In this document: positions 48,873-61,455 of the stretch, piece after piece
How positions within the stretch are numbered: position 1 is the first letter of the stretch
Layout: every line of letters begins with the position of its first letter
Assembly (NCBI RefSeq): GCF_020171745.1
Contig: NZ_JAIVAH010000022.1
Location: 124,001 to 188,000 of the forward strand
Source of the DNA: Prescottella equi
GTDB lineage: Bacteria > Actinomycetota > Actinomycetes > Mycobacteriales > Mycobacteriaceae
DNA length: 64,000 nt
Direction: 5' to 3'
The notes under the pieces: model-generated
What the model was told of the DNA's origin: nothing
What the model saw: only the letters and a program-made list of their open reading frames with translations
Databases searched by the model: none
Made by a program: the position numbers and the translations under genes

Positions 48873-50399
48873 CTATGTTAAGGCTCGGTTGGCGAGTGGT
48901 CGTCCGGCGTGGCTACGAGCTGCCGCGCGCCAGTGCGGAACGCTTGCATCCGCGGCTTGATCGGCCGCGATCGCATATGCCGTTGCCCAGTTTGGCCGAT
49001 GAGGATTGGTCTTCCGTGCCGGCGCGGGTTCGTTGGGACGCTCGGCGTCGAACTCTAGGCGGATGAATCCCAGGTTCCCTGAATCGATCTCGATCTGCAT
49101 CGCGGATTCTGCGTGCGTTCGAAGCCAGACATTGGCCGCGGCGAGCTCAGCTCCACGAAGTGTCTCGGTTCGGCCTTTCGAGAAGTGAACGCGGACTGTG
49201 AATTGCAGAGTCGGAAGGCCCGATTCGAGCGCAAGCGTGGTGTTACCACGAGGCAGTGTGTAGTCGGCAAAGGGGCGCAATCTGGCGCCGTCCGCCAGAA
49301 CCGACCATGGTGAGGCGAAGGGTTCGGTCTGGCGATGGCCACGTGCTGCAACTTCGATCGACACGAGATCTTGCGGCACCTTCGAGCGCAATCGCAATGG
49401 ACCGGCTGCAGCGGTGATTACCGCGAACTTGTCGTCGAGAGCCCCGCCGGTCCGTATCGCCTGGACTGATCCCGTCGATTCCGCCACGAGGACTTCGCCC
49501 ATCGAGGCTGGAGCCACCACGATCGGCTCGTGTGGAGCGAAGACAGGGATTCCGTCGGTCGAGTACCCGATCGCAGGACTGAGCACTCGCGTCCGCGATG
49601 ATCCGACCACGGCGATAGCGCCGAAACCGCTGAGCCATCTCGCTAGACCACGATGTTCGTGGCGTGGTAAGTCTATCGACCACGCGTACCAGGTGCCTTC
49701 CTGGTTCGTGATCGGGTGCAGTCGGCGTGCCGTCACCATCGGGGGCAGGGGTGAGTCCATAGACCGGACCAGTATCACCCGATCACCCCAGCGCACGCAT
49801 GCGTGGCCGTGGACTCGGCGAAAAGCGCCTCCGCGGAAGCGTGCGAACAGCGCACCTTCCATCGGGATTCCTGCGAGCGCCTTCTCCCAACGCCGGTGGC
49901 GAACACTCGATGGCCAGCGTCCGACTGTGCGAAGGGTGGTGCCGCGTCGCGACGGGCCGATTCTGACCGTACTACGGCCGGTTCCCGGCCAAAGGTCTGT
50001 CGCAGGTACCGAGTGGATTCCTGTTCCAGGACCGTGGATCTCGATGCTGTCGCTGCTGAGCAGCGACAGCAAAGTGCCGTCGCTCTCGTCTGCGGGAATC
50101 TCGTCGAACTCGATGAACAACTGCCACTGCGGATTGTCGGTACCGAGCGAGAGATACACCGCGGCACCGGGCGATCCGAATGCAGACTCTCCCGAGAATG
50201 CCTGTCGAGAACTACTGGGGTGGTACTCCTCGCATAGGAGGCTGCCCTCTCCCTGCTGGTGCGCGAAATGCGGTACGCGGTGTCGCCCACTGCGAAGGAA
50301 AACTTGGACGAGACAGTGCGGACATACGTAGCCCGGTCGGCGATGGGCCGTGACGGCGTCTGAGAGGTTGCCGTTCGTCAGATCGATCGCGAACTGCAC
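48873..50399 (-). CDS. Cassette gene A: CoiA-like N-terminus with a zinc-site pattern
   Basis: 508 residues from GTG 50399. The first 60 residues resemble the CoiA/competence-type N-terminus: YVCPHCLVQVFLRSGRHRVPHFAHQQGEGSLLCEEYH, with Cys26-x2-Cys29, His44-x2-His47, Cys56 and His60 as candidate metal ligands. The rest is beta-rich with repeated short strands and no recognisable catalytic motif. It heads a tightly packed operon (five bases to gene B) and follows acnR on the same strand by 90 bases. Possible -10 TATGGT lies in that gap but is unproven. Ribosome site is poor. Role in DNA uptake or defence is inference from the N-terminus. Confidence 0.75.
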   Translation of the reverse strand: MQFAIDLTNGNLSDAVTAHRRPGYVCPHCLVQVFLRSGRHRVPHFAHQQGEGSLLCEEYHPSSSRQAFSGESAFGSPGAAVYLSLGTDNPQWQLFIEFDEIPADESDGTLLSLLSSDSIEIHGPGTGIHSVPATDLWPGTGRSTVRIGPSRRGTTLRTVGRWPSSVRHRRWEKALAGIPMEGALFARFRGGAFRRVHGHACVRWGDRVILVRSMDSPLPPMVTARRLHPITNQEGTWYAWSIDLPRHEHRGLARWLSGFGAIAVVGSSRTRVLSPAIGYSTDGIPVFAPHEPIVVAPASMGEVLVAESTGSVQAIRTGGALDDKFAVITAAAGPLRLRSKVPQDLVSIEVAARGHRQTEPFASPWSVLADGARLRPFADYTLPRGNTTLALESGLPTLQFTVRVHFSKGRTETLRGAELAAANVWLRTHAESAMQIEIDSGNLGFIRLEFDAERPNEPAPARKTNPHRPNWATAYAIAADQAADASVPHWRAAARSHAGRPLANRALT

Positions 50400-50489
50400 G
50401 TCGTGTCGGAACTTCCTCGGGCTGCGGAGATAAGGGCTGCGGGCAGTCGTCGACTCCCGGTCCGAACCATACCTGCGTGCCGAGCCGGT

Positions 50490-51059
50490 TCAGGAATCCC
50501 TGCGCCGCACCGACTCCTCGACGAGATCGAGGACGGCCGAAAGGTTCTCGGCGCCGTGCCCTGACGCGATGCGGGCGATGAGCCCGTCGAGCACGAGGTC
50601 GAGGTAGTCGAGCAAGACGTCGGTGGGCAGGTCGTCGCGCAGCCGTCCCGCGGACTTCTGGCGCTCGAGTCGGCGAACCGTGGCCTCGGTGAGTTCGGCG
50701 CTGCGCTGGGTCCAGTCCCGGGCGAACTCGGGATCGGTGCGCAGGCGGCGGGCGATCTCGAGGCGGGTACCGAGCCAGTCGAACTGTTCGGGGGAGGCGA
50801 GCATGTCGCGCATCACCTGGACGAGGCCGCCCTCGGCGACGACGTCGGCCATCCGCTTGGCGTCCTCGTGGGCCAGGGCGAGGAACAGCCCGTCCTTGTC
50901 CTTGAAATGGTGGAAGATCGCACCGCGCGAGAGCCCGGTGGTCTCCTCGAGGCGGCGCACGGTGGCGCCGTCGTAGCCGTACTGCGCGAAGCACTGGCGG
51001 GCGCCGTCGAGGATCTGGCTCCGCCGCGCCGCGAGATGGTCTTCACTGACCTTGGGCAC
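50490..51059 (-). CDS. acnR: TetR-family regulator, AcnR-like repressor of aconitase
   Basis: 189 residues. N-terminal HTH RRSQILDGARQCFAQYGYDGATVRRLEETTGLSRGAIFHHFKDKDGLFLALAHEDA is the TetR DNA-binding domain with the signature GLSRGAIFHHF; the C-terminal all-helical domain (about 60-180) is typical of AcnR. In Corynebacterium AcnR represses acn. The gene lies directly downstream of acn on the same strand, as there and in mycobacteria (Rv1474c), and a matching operator occurs upstream of acn. An inverted repeat lies in the 111-base gap between the two genes. Confidence 0.9.
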   Translation of the reverse strand: MPKVSEDHLAARRSQILDGARQCFAQYGYDGATVRRLEETTGLSRGAIFHHFKDKDGLFLALAHEDAKRMADVVAEGGLVQVMRDMLASPEQFDWLGTRLEIARRLRTDPEFARDWTQRSAELTEATVRRLERQKSAGRLRDDLPTDVLLDYLDLVLDGLIARIASGHGAENLSAVLDLVEESVRRRDS

Positions 51060-51088
51060 AGCCGACTTCCTTTCGTACGAAACTGCAA

Positions 51089-51124
51089 CGGCGGGCCCGA
51101 GACTGACGTCCCGAGCCCGCCGTC
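51089..51124. repeat. Inverted repeat between acn and acnR
   Basis: acggcgggc (51089-51097) and gcccgccgt (51116-51124) pair over nine bases with an 18-base loop containing two copies of the cccgag motif. It is in the 111-base gap between the end of acn and the start of acnR, so it may reduce acn-to-acnR read-through; no T-tract is present. Confidence 0.35.
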
Positions 51125-51170
51125 AGCGCACTGGATGATCCGGAAGGACCCGGATCACACGATCAGGTGA

Positions 51171-53972
<2,802 letters not shown>

Positions 53973-54299
53973 GTCAGCTCCACTCGTCTTTGAGGTTCGC
54001 CGTCGACGGGGCTGTGTCGACGGCTGAAGCGAGGCACGCGAGCAGGCACTGGCTCGATCACGGACCGAGCCCGGCAGCTCCGCGGGCGTCTCGTGAAGAG
54101 TCTAACAGTACGCTTGTCCTGTGAGGCTCCCGGGTCGCGGCGGGGCCGGACGGCGAAGCATCGGACTGTCGCGCCGACTCGCGTCGCTCCAATCCTCACG
54201 CAGTCGCCACGCGGGTGCAACGGACGGCGCGGCCCGTGGTCCGGTACGTCCCGTACTGTGCAGATCAGTCTGCCCGTCGCACCCGACCCCGGATGAGAG
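53973..54299. other. 327-base divergent promoter region of acn and the Rv1476-like gene
   Basis: No gene is seen. It holds the AcnR operator (54106-54121) and an adjacent TAGACT hexamer (minus strand, 54104-54099) as the likely acn -10 box, giving a leader of about 120 bases for acn. The Rv1476-like start at 54300 has only a weak purine-rich GATGAGAG ahead of it. Confidence 0.6.
54106..54121 (-). promoter_or_regulatory. AcnR operator of acn
   Basis: On the minus strand CAGGACAAGCGTACTG matches the Corynebacterium AcnR consensus CAGNACnnnCGTACTG at every fixed position. It sits directly ahead of TAGACT, a TANNNT -10 candidate, so a bound repressor would block the promoter. This supports the acnR identity of the neighbouring TetR gene. 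Confidence 0.85.
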
Positions 54300-54857
54300 A
54301 TGACTGCCTCTATCGCGCCCGTCCTGCTGCCGAACATCGCCAAGATCCCCGACGACGTCTCGCTCGACGCGGTGTTCGCGGATCTGTCCGACGACAATGT
54401 CTCGGCCCCCGCCTCGGATGTGGAGGGTCTGAAGGCGGTCGTCGCCCGGGCCCAGGAGGACGGGATCGCGCTGCGCATCGTCGTCGTCGACTCCGACCCG
54501 CACGGTCCGGAACCGCTGCGCGACCTGGCGACCGAGGTCGGCAAGGTCGACGGCGGCACGGTCCTGGTGCTTAGCCCGTCGGCCAACGGCACCTACAGCG
54601 ACACGATCAGCCGCGTCGTCCTCGAGGAAGCCCAGGATCGGACGTTCACCGGGAACGCCGTCGACTCGGCCAACAATTTCGTGGACGGGATCACCGAACC
54701 GGCCCCGAAGTGGGGACTGGTGACCGCGCTGCTCGTGCTGCTGGTCGCAGCGGTCGCCGGGGTGTCCTTCGTGGCGAAGGCCCGCCGTGGTCGCGGCGCC
54801 GAAACCGCCGCCCAGCAGTCGGCGTCGGTGGACGGCGACCATTCGACCGGGTCCTGA
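54300..54857 (+). CDS. Rv1476-like membrane protein
   Basis: 185 residues with a soluble N-terminal part (about 1-130, VFADLSDDNVSAPASDVEGLKAVV, LRIVVVDSDP, VLVLSPSANGTYSDTI) and one membrane helix near 137-157 (LVTALLVLLVAAVAGVSFV), then a basic/Ser-rich tail. The function is unknown; the order acn, Rv1476, ripA is conserved in mycobacteria and corynebacteria, so envelope or cell-wall context is likely. ATG start. Confidence 0.8.
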   Translation: MTASIAPVLLPNIAKIPDDVSLDAVFADLSDDNVSAPASDVEGLKAVVARAQEDGIALRIVVVDSDPHGPEPLRDLATEVGKVDGGTVLVLSPSANGTYSDTISRVVLEEAQDRTFTGNAVDSANNFVDGITEPAPKWGLVTALLVLLVAAVAGVSFVAKARRGRGAETAAQQSASVDGDHSTGS

Positions 54858-55117
54858 TTCCGGTAATCGTTCCAGCATTTCCGCAGGTCGAATTACGTCG
54901 ACGTCATTTGTGACAAGAGTGCACCAGAGCGTGCAAAGTGTCGTACGGTGCCAGTGGCACTTTTTGGGGAAGAAGTGTCGCAAGAGTGACGTGACGATTC
55001 ATGTGGCGACTTGGTCACGTGGTCTGCGCGTCGTCGCGGTGCACCGCCGCGGTGACGCACCTCCCCGCACGGATCCGGCAGGCAGCCGGGGTCGGTCACA
55101 GCAGTAGGGAGGGTGTT
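54858..55117. other. 260-base leader upstream of the ripA-like gene
   Basis: No gene. A short hairpin gtgcc-agt-ggcac (54948-54960) runs directly into TTTTT (54961-54965), a weak intrinsic-terminator shape. The repeats caagagtg at 54914-54921 and 54978-54985 lie on either side. Downstream, AGGGAGGG at 55106-55113 is the ripA ribosome site. It could be a regulated leader; I found no match to the ydaO c-di-AMP motif. Confidence 0.4.
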
Positions 55118-56593
55118 GTGGGGCGAAGGGGCTCACGCGCAGGCGTGCGGCGTCCGGCATTGGCACGTGCGCGCTCGGCCGGTGCACGGGCACTGCTGGG
55201 TGCGAGCGTCGTGTGCGCCCTCGTCGCGGGCCTCCCCGGCACGACGGCCGCCGTGCCACCGCCACCGCCGAATCCGTCCGACGCCGAGATCGAGAGCGGC
55301 AACGCCCGAGTCTCCGAGGGCGTCACGCAGGTCGGGGACCTCATCAATCAGGTCGCCACCGCGAATCAGCAACTCGCCCAACTCGACGACGAGGTCGCGA
55401 TCAAGCGCGAGGACGTCAACAAGGCGCTCGTCGATCTGCAGACCGCGCGTGACGAGGCCGCGGCCGCGGGCACACAAGTGGCGCAGAGCCAGCAGGCGCT
55501 GCGGGACGCGGGCACCCAGATCGACCAGGCTCGAAAGCGTTTCACCGACTACGCGGTGTCGAGCTACACCAAGGGGCGCAACGTCGCATCGCTGTCGACC
55601 TTCTTCGGCGCGGACGGGCCCGAGGACATCCTCGACCGGGCACAGATGATGCGGATGCTGTCCGCGAGCCAGAAGGCCGTGCTGGAAAACCTCGAACGTG
55701 CGCGCACCGAGCAGGCCAACCGGGACTCGGCGGCCCGCGAAGCGAAGCAGCGCGCCGACGCCGCCGCGGGCGTCGCCGAGAACAAGAAGGCGGAAGCCGA
55801 AGAGGCGATCGTCGCAGCCCGCAACGCCCTGCAGGAACAGGCCGCCCGCAAGGCGCAGATCGAGACCGACCGGGACGGTGCACAGGCGCAGCTCGACGCG
55901 GCCCGCGCCAACGTCTCCGGTCTGCAGGGCCAGCGTGAGGCCTACCTCGCGTGGGACGACCAGCGTCGGGCCGAGGAAGCCGCGGCGGCCGCCGCGGCCG
56001 CCGCCGCGCAGGAGGCAGCCCGCCGCGCCGCCGCCGACCAGGCGTCCCGCGACCGCGCGTCCCAGCTCGCCGACGGCCAGCGGTCGCACACCCAGCTCGA
56101 CGACGACGAGGGCGGCTGGACGCCGCCCGCGCAGTCCGCCCCGCGGCCGATGGCGCCGTCGGTGACCGGGGCCGGCGCGATCGAGGCCGTGATCGACCGC
56201 GGCATGTCGCAGCTCGGGCTGCCCTACGCGTGGGGCGGCGGCAACGCGAACGGCCCGACGCTCGGCATCCGGGACGGCGGCGTCGCCGACAGCTACGGCG
56301 ACTTCAACAAGGTCGGGTTCGACTGCTCCGGCCTGATGATCTACGCGTTCGCGGGTGCCGGGATCTCGCTGCCGCACTACACCGGTTATCAGTACACCGC
56401 CGGCACGCAGGTGCCGTCGTCGCAGATGCGTCGCGGCGACATGATCTTCTGGGGCCCTGGCGCCAGCCAGCACGTCGCGCTCTACCTCGGTGACGGCCAG
56501 ATGCTCGAGGCCCCGCAGTCCGGATCCACGGTCCGTGTCTCGCCGGTGCGGTGGGACGGCATGACTCCGTACGCTGTCCGTATGGTGTCGTAG
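55118..56593 (+). CDS. ripA: RipA-like NlpC/P60 peptidoglycan endopeptidase
   Basis: 491 residues from GTG 55118, chosen because AGGGAGGG precedes it and the signal peptide then starts correctly (basic VGRRGSRAGVRRPALARARS, hydrophobic ALLGASVVCALVAGLPG, cleavage near TTAA). A long Ala/Gln/Glu-rich coiled coil (about 55-290), a Pro linker, and a C-terminal NlpC/P60 domain with catalytic Cys403 in GFDCSGLMIYAF and His452 in QHVALYLG. It cleaves peptide cross-links during division; the neighbouring moxR operon is typical. The frame is open further upstream (to 55001) but without ribosome site. Confidence 0.93.
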   Translation: MGRRGSRAGVRRPALARARSAGARALLGASVVCALVAGLPGTTAAVPPPPPNPSDAEIESGNARVSEGVTQVGDLINQVATANQQLAQLDDEVAIKREDVNKALVDLQTARDEAAAAGTQVAQSQQALRDAGTQIDQARKRFTDYAVSSYTKGRNVASLSTFFGADGPEDILDRAQMMRMLSASQKAVLENLERARTEQANRDSAAREAKQRADAAAGVAENKKAEAEEAIVAARNALQEQAARKAQIETDRDGAQAQLDAARANVSGLQGQREAYLAWDDQRRAEEAAAAAAAAAAQEAARRAAADQASRDRASQLADGQRSHTQLDDDEGGWTPPAQSAPRPMAPSVTGAGAIEAVIDRGMSQLGLPYAWGGGNANGPTLGIRDGGVADSYGDFNKVGFDCSGLMIYAFAGAGISLPHYTGYQYTAGTQVPSSQMRRGDMIFWGPGASQHVALYLGDGQMLEAPQSGSTVRVSPVRWDGMTPYAVRMVS

Positions 56594-56698
56594 CTCACGC
56601 CGGCTCCGTGCGGGGGTGGGGCGACACCTGGAATAGTTGAGCGGGCAGCAAGACTGGCAAGTCGATGGAACCGATCTAGGTGGAAGCGGGGAGTGTTG

Positions 56699-57826
56699 GT
56701 GACCTCACGTGACGGCGCGGTGGCTGGGTCGGGTTCGCAGGGGGCGGTCCATCCGGACTCGGGCCCCGGGACGTCGGACCTGGCGCGGGACGTGCACACG
56801 CTCGAACGCGCGATCTACGAGGTCAAGCGGGTCATCGTCGGCCAGGACCGGCTGGTGGAGCGGATGCTCGTCGGCGTCCTCGCCAAGGGACACGTGCTGC
56901 TCGAGGGCGTGCCCGGTGTCGCGAAGACGCTCGCGGTGGAGACGTTCGCGAAGGTCGTCGGCGGATCGTTCTCCCGCGTGCAGTTCACCCCGGACCTCGT
57001 GCCGACCGACCTCATCGGCACCCGCATCTACCGGCAGGGCCGCGAGCAGTTCGACACCGAACTCGGCCCGGTGGTCGCGAACTTCCTGCTGGCCGACGAG
57101 ATCAACCGCGCTCCCGCGAAGGTGCAGTCGGCGCTGCTCGAGGTGATGGCCGAGCGGCACGTCTCGATCGGCGGCAAGACCTACCCGATGCCCGAACCGT
57201 TCCTCGTGATGGCTACGCAGAACCCCATCGAGAACGAGGGCGTCTACCCGCTGCCCGAGGCACAGCGCGACCGCTTCCTGTTCAAGGTTCTCGTCGACTA
57301 CCCGTCGGTCGAGGAGGAGCGCGAGATCGTCTACCGCATGGGTGTCGCTGCGCCCGAGCCGAACCAGGTGCTCGACCCGCAGGAACTCGTCCGGCTGCAG
57401 AAGGTCGCGAGCAACGTCTTCGTCCACCACGCCCTCGTCGACTACGTCGTGCGCGTCATCGCCGCGACGCGCACGCCGCGTGAGTTCGGCCTCGACGACG
57501 TCGCCGGCTGGATCGCGTACGGCGCCTCGCCTCGCGCGACCCTCGGCATCATCTCCGCGTCGCGCGCGCTCGCGCTGCTCCGCGGCCGCGACTACGTCGT
57601 CCCTCAGGACGTCCTGGAGATCATCCCGGACGTCCTCCGGCACCGACTGGTGCTGTCGTACGACGCCCTCGCCGACGAGGTCACTCCGCAGGACGTGATC
57701 ACCCGGGTGCTGCAGACCGTGGGGCTGCCGCAGGTCGGTGCGCAGCCGGTGCCGCAGACGGCCCCGCCCGCGCCCCCGGCGTACGACGCCGCGCCGCTGT
57801 CCCCGTCGGGCACGCAGCCGCAGTGA
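56699..57826 (+). CDS. moxR1: MoxR-family AAA+ ATPase
   Basis: 375 residues. Walker A GVPGVAKT near residue 78 (the MoxR variant G-V-A-K-T), Walker B LLADEINRAPAKVQSALLEVMAE near 140, sensor ATQNPIENEG near 172, and a C-terminal helical lid. MoxR ATPases are chaperones working with DUF58 and VWA proteins. GGGGAG ahead of GTG 56699 sets the start; GTG 56693 would add two residues. The stop overlaps the next start (GTGA), so moxR-DUF58-VWA are coupled. The Pro-rich tail (about 350-375) is unstructured. Corresponds to Rv1479. Confidence 0.94.
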   Translation: MTSRDGAVAGSGSQGAVHPDSGPGTSDLARDVHTLERAIYEVKRVIVGQDRLVERMLVGVLAKGHVLLEGVPGVAKTLAVETFAKVVGGSFSRVQFTPDLVPTDLIGTRIYRQGREQFDTELGPVVANFLLADEINRAPAKVQSALLEVMAERHVSIGGKTYPMPEPFLVMATQNPIENEGVYPLPEAQRDRFLFKVLVDYPSVEEEREIVYRMGVAAPEPNQVLDPQELVRLQKVASNVFVHHALVDYVVRVIAATRTPREFGLDDVAGWIAYGASPRATLGIISASRALALLRGRDYVVPQDVLEIIPDVLRHRLVLSYDALADEVTPQDVITRVLQTVGLPQVGAQPVPQTAPPAPPAYDAAPLSPSGTQPQ

Positions 57827-58779
57827 CCCGGAATCCGGGTGCGGTGCCGTCCTTCCGGTCCGGATCGTTGCGCGATCCGGAACTCACGGCGGCGCTGCGC
57901 ACGCTCGAACTGACGGTGCGACGCCGCCTCGACGGCGTGCTGCACGGCGATCACCTCGGCCTCATCCCCGGTCCGGGATCCGAGCCCGGCGACGCCCGCG
58001 AGTACCAGCCCGGCGACGACGTCCGGCAGATGGACTGGTCCGTCACCGCCCGGACCACGCACCCGCACGTCCGGCAGACCGTCGCCGACCGCGAACTCGA
58101 GACGTGGCTGGTGATCGACCTGTCCGCGAGCCTCGACTTCGGCACCGCGCTCTGCGAGAAGCGTGACCTCGCGGTGGCGGCGGCGTCGGCCGTGACGTAT
58201 CTGGCGGGCGGCAGCGGCAACCGGATCGGGGCCGTCGTCACGACCGGCGATCGCCTGGTGCGAATCCCGGCCCGCGGCGGCCGCGTCCACGCCCAGGCGA
58301 TGCTTCGCCGGATCGCGACCACCCCGCACGCCGCAGAGGGCGTGCGCGGAGACCTGCGGGGCGCGCTCGAGTCGCTGCGCCGCCCCGAGCGTCGACGCGG
58401 TCTCGCGGTGGTCATCAGCGACTTCCTCGGCCCGATCGACTGGGAACACTCGCTGCGGGCGCTGTCCGGCCGGCACGAACTGCTCGGCATCGAGGTCCTC
58501 GATCCGCGGGACCTCGAACTGCCCGACGCCGGCGACGTCGTGCTGTCGGACCCCGAGTCCGGTCGCACCCGGGAGTTCGCAACCACTCCGCGACTGCGTG
58601 CCGACTTCGCGCAGGCCGCGGCCGCACATCGCGCCGAGGTCGAAACGACGTTGCGTCGCTGCGGAGCACCGCGACTGAGCCTGAGTACCGACCGGGACTG
58701 GATCTCGGACGTCGTGCGCTTCGTCGGGTCCCGGCGGCACAGCTACGGCGCCCCGACGCTTGGGGCGGGCCGCCGATGA
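57823..58779 (+). CDS. DUF58 protein of the MoxR-VWA system
   Basis: 318 residues, GTG start inside the moxR stop. The DUF58 signature [41 protein letters not shown] occurs near residues 50-88, and [16 protein letters not shown] near 100 is the VWA-like DxSxS metal-site segment. Partner of MoxR1 and the VWA membrane protein; substrate unknown. The stop overlaps the next ATG. Confidence 0.92.
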   Translation: MTRNPGAVPSFRSGSLRDPELTAALRTLELTVRRRLDGVLHGDHLGLIPGPGSEPGDAREYQPGDDVRQMDWSVTARTTHPHVRQTVADRELETWLVIDLSASLDFGTALCEKRDLAVAAASAVTYLAGGSGNRIGAVVTTGDRLVRIPARGGRVHAQAMLRRIATTPHAAEGVRGDLRGALESLRRPERRRGLAVVISDFLGPIDWEHSLRALSGRHELLGIEVLDPRDLELPDAGDVVLSDPESGRTREFATTPRLRADFAQAAAAHRAEVETTLRRCGAPRLSLSTDRDWISDVVRFVGSRRHSYGAPTLGAGRR

Positions 58780-59756
58780 GTCTGTCCCAGTTCGCCTCTC
58801 CGTGGTGGCTGCTGTTCCTCGTCGTGGTGGCCGCCCTCGTGGCCGGCTACGTGGTGATCCAGCGTCGCCGCCAGAAGCACGTGCTGCGGTTCGCCAACAT
58901 GGAACTGCTCGAGAAGGTCGCGCCCAACAGGCCGAACTACACACGACACATCCCGATCGCGCTGATGCTCGTCGGTCTGGTGTTCCTCACCGTGGCCCTG
59001 GCCGGGCCCACCGCGGACAAGCGCGTGCCGCGCAATCGCGCGACCGTGGTCCTGGTGATCGACGTGTCGCTGTCGATGAAGGCCACCGACGTCGAACCGA
59101 GTCGACTGGCCGCCGCGCAGGAGGCCGCGAAGTCTTTCGCGGACGGCCTCACACCGGGCATCAACCTCGGCCTGGTCGCGTTCGCGGGCACCGCGTCGGT
59201 GCTGGTGTCGCCCACACCGAATCGTGACGAGACGAAGGCCGCGATCGACAATCTGACGCTGAGCGAACGCACCGCGACCGGCGAGGCGATCTTCACCTCG
59301 CTGCAGTCGATCGACACGCTAGCGGCCGTGCTCGGTGGCAGCGAGCAGGCGCCTCCCGCCCGGATCGTGCTGCTGTCCGACGGCAAGCAGACGGTCCCGG
59401 AGAGCCCCGACGACCCGCGCGGCGGATTCACCGCGGCACGTCAGGCCAAGGACAAGGGCGTGCCGATCTCGACGATCTCGTTCGGCACCAGCTACGGCAG
59501 CGTCGACATCGAGGGCGACCGGATCCCGGTGCCGGTGGACGACCCGTCGCTACGGGAGATCGCGAACCTCTCGGGCGGCAACTTCTTCACGGCGTCGAGC
59601 CTCGAGGAACTGCGTGACGTCTACGACACGCTCGAGGAACAGATCGGCTTCGAGAACGCCCGCGGCGACGCGAGCCGTCCCTGGCTGGTGCTGGGTGTGC
59701 TGTTCAGCGCGGCGGGACTGGCCACCGCGCTCGTCCTCCGGCAACGCCTGCCCTGA
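58776..59756 (+). CDS. VWA-domain membrane protein (MoxR-associated)
   Basis: 326 residues. N-terminal helices 8-27 and about 55-72, then a von Willebrand A domain with [20 protein letters not shown] (DxSxS) and a C-terminal membrane helix near 303-320 ([17 protein letters not shown]). Third gene of the moxR unit; the ATG overlaps the DUF58 stop. BatA-like proteins couple MoxR chaperones to metal-dependent adhesion sites. Corresponds to Rv1481. Confidence 0.92.
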   Translation: MSLSQFASPWWLLFLVVVAALVAGYVVIQRRRQKHVLRFANMELLEKVAPNRPNYTRHIPIALMLVGLVFLTVALAGPTADKRVPRNRATVVLVIDVSLSMKATDVEPSRLAAAQEAAKSFADGLTPGINLGLVAFAGTASVLVSPTPNRDETKAAIDNLTLSERTATGEAIFTSLQSIDTLAAVLGGSEQAPPARIVLLSDGKQTVPESPDDPRGGFTAARQAKDKGVPISTISFGTSYGSVDIEGDRIPVPVDDPSLREIANLSGGNFFTASSLEELRDVYDTLEEQIGFENARGDASRPWLVLGVLFSAAGLATALVLRQRLP

Positions 59757-59822
59757 CCGGGAGGTCGACCGTCCAGTACGTCGATTTCGTCCACCTGCAC
59801 CCGTAACCCGCCAGTGAGCAGA

Positions 59823-60557
<735 letters not shown>

Positions 60558-60614
60558 CCCGCCCCCGGAACCTCTCTCGCACCCACAGACTTTCATCACA
60601 GGAGTAGCAACAAC

Positions 60615-61412
60615 ATGGGCGGATTGCTCGCGGGCAAGACCATTCTCGTCACCGGCATCATCACTGACGCCTCCATCGCGTTCCACGTCGCGAAGGTGGC
60701 ACAGGAACAGGGCGCGAAGGTGATCATCACGGGCTTCGACCGGCTGCGGCTGATCGACCGGATCGCGCAGCGGCTGCCGCAGCCGGTGCCGCCGGCCGTC
60801 GAGCTGAACGTGCAGGACGACGAGCACCTCGCGACGCTCGCCGAGCGGGTTCGGGAACTTGCGCCCGAGGGCCTCGACGGTGTGGTGCACTCCATCGCGT
60901 TCTCGCCGCGCTCGGGTCTCGGCGCGCCGTTCCTGGACGCCCCCTGGTCGGACATCTCGAACGCGATGGAGATCTCCGCGTACTCGTACGCCTCGCTCGC
61001 CAAGGCGCTGCTGCCGGTGCTCAACGACAACGCGTCGATCGTCGGCATGGACTTCGATCCGTCCCGCGCTATGCCGTTCTACAACTGGATGGGCGTGTCG
61101 AAGGCCACCCTCGAGGCCGTCAACCGGTACGTCGCCAAGGAGGTCGGCACCCGCGGCATCCGCTCGAATCTCGTTGCGGCCGGCCCGGTCAAGACCCTCG
61201 CCGCGAAGGCCATCGCGGGCGACGCGACCGGCCCCGGCGCGGAGCTGAACAAGCTGAACACCGCGTGGGACACCGCCGCCCCGATCGGCTGGGACGTCGA
61301 CGACCCGACTCCGGTCGCCAAGAGTGTCTGCACGGTCCTGTCCGACTGGCTACCGGGCACCACGGCGTCGATCATCTACGTCGACGGCGGTTTCCACGCG
61401 GTGGTCGGCTGA
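60615..61412 (+). CDS. inhA: InhA, enoyl-ACP reductase
   Basis: 265 residues. N-terminal [20 protein letters not shown] is the InhA NADH motif; Ser93 with Ile94 in VHSIAF correspond to the inhibitor-contact region, and Tyr156 and Lys163 (FYNWMGVSK) to the catalytic pair, near Phe147. Reduces the enoyl-ACP double bond in FAS-II. GGAG-type ribosome site (CACAGGAGTAG) precedes the ATG. Residue 95 is Ala where the mycobacterial enzyme has Gly. Confidence 0.95.
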   Translation: MGGLLAGKTILVTGIITDASIAFHVAKVAQEQGAKVIITGFDRLRLIDRIAQRLPQPVPPAVELNVQDDEHLATLAERVRELAPEGLDGVVHSIAFSPRSGLGAPFLDAPWSDISNAMEISAYSYASLAKALLPVLNDNASIVGMDFDPSRAMPFYNWMGVSKATLEAVNRYVAKEVGTRGIRSNLVAAGPVKTLAAKAIAGDATGPGAELNKLNTAWDTAAPIGWDVDDPTPVAKSVCTVLSDWLPGTTASIIYVDGGFHAVVG

Positions 61413-61455
61413 CCCGTCGCGGGCAGCGATTTCGGCACTGGGCGAGAATGGACGC

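Noticed and set aside
54241-54258. Second AcnR site near the Rv1476-like start (CGGTAC ... CGTACTG)
   Set aside because: One base too much between half-sites and a mismatch in the left half; not a convincing match.
54858-55117. c-di-AMP (ydaO-type) riboswitch upstream of the ripA-like gene
   Set aside because: GC-rich bulges such as AGCCGGGGTCGGTCACAGC tempt, but the diagnostic GGGGGACCC and GGGTGAATC segments are not there.
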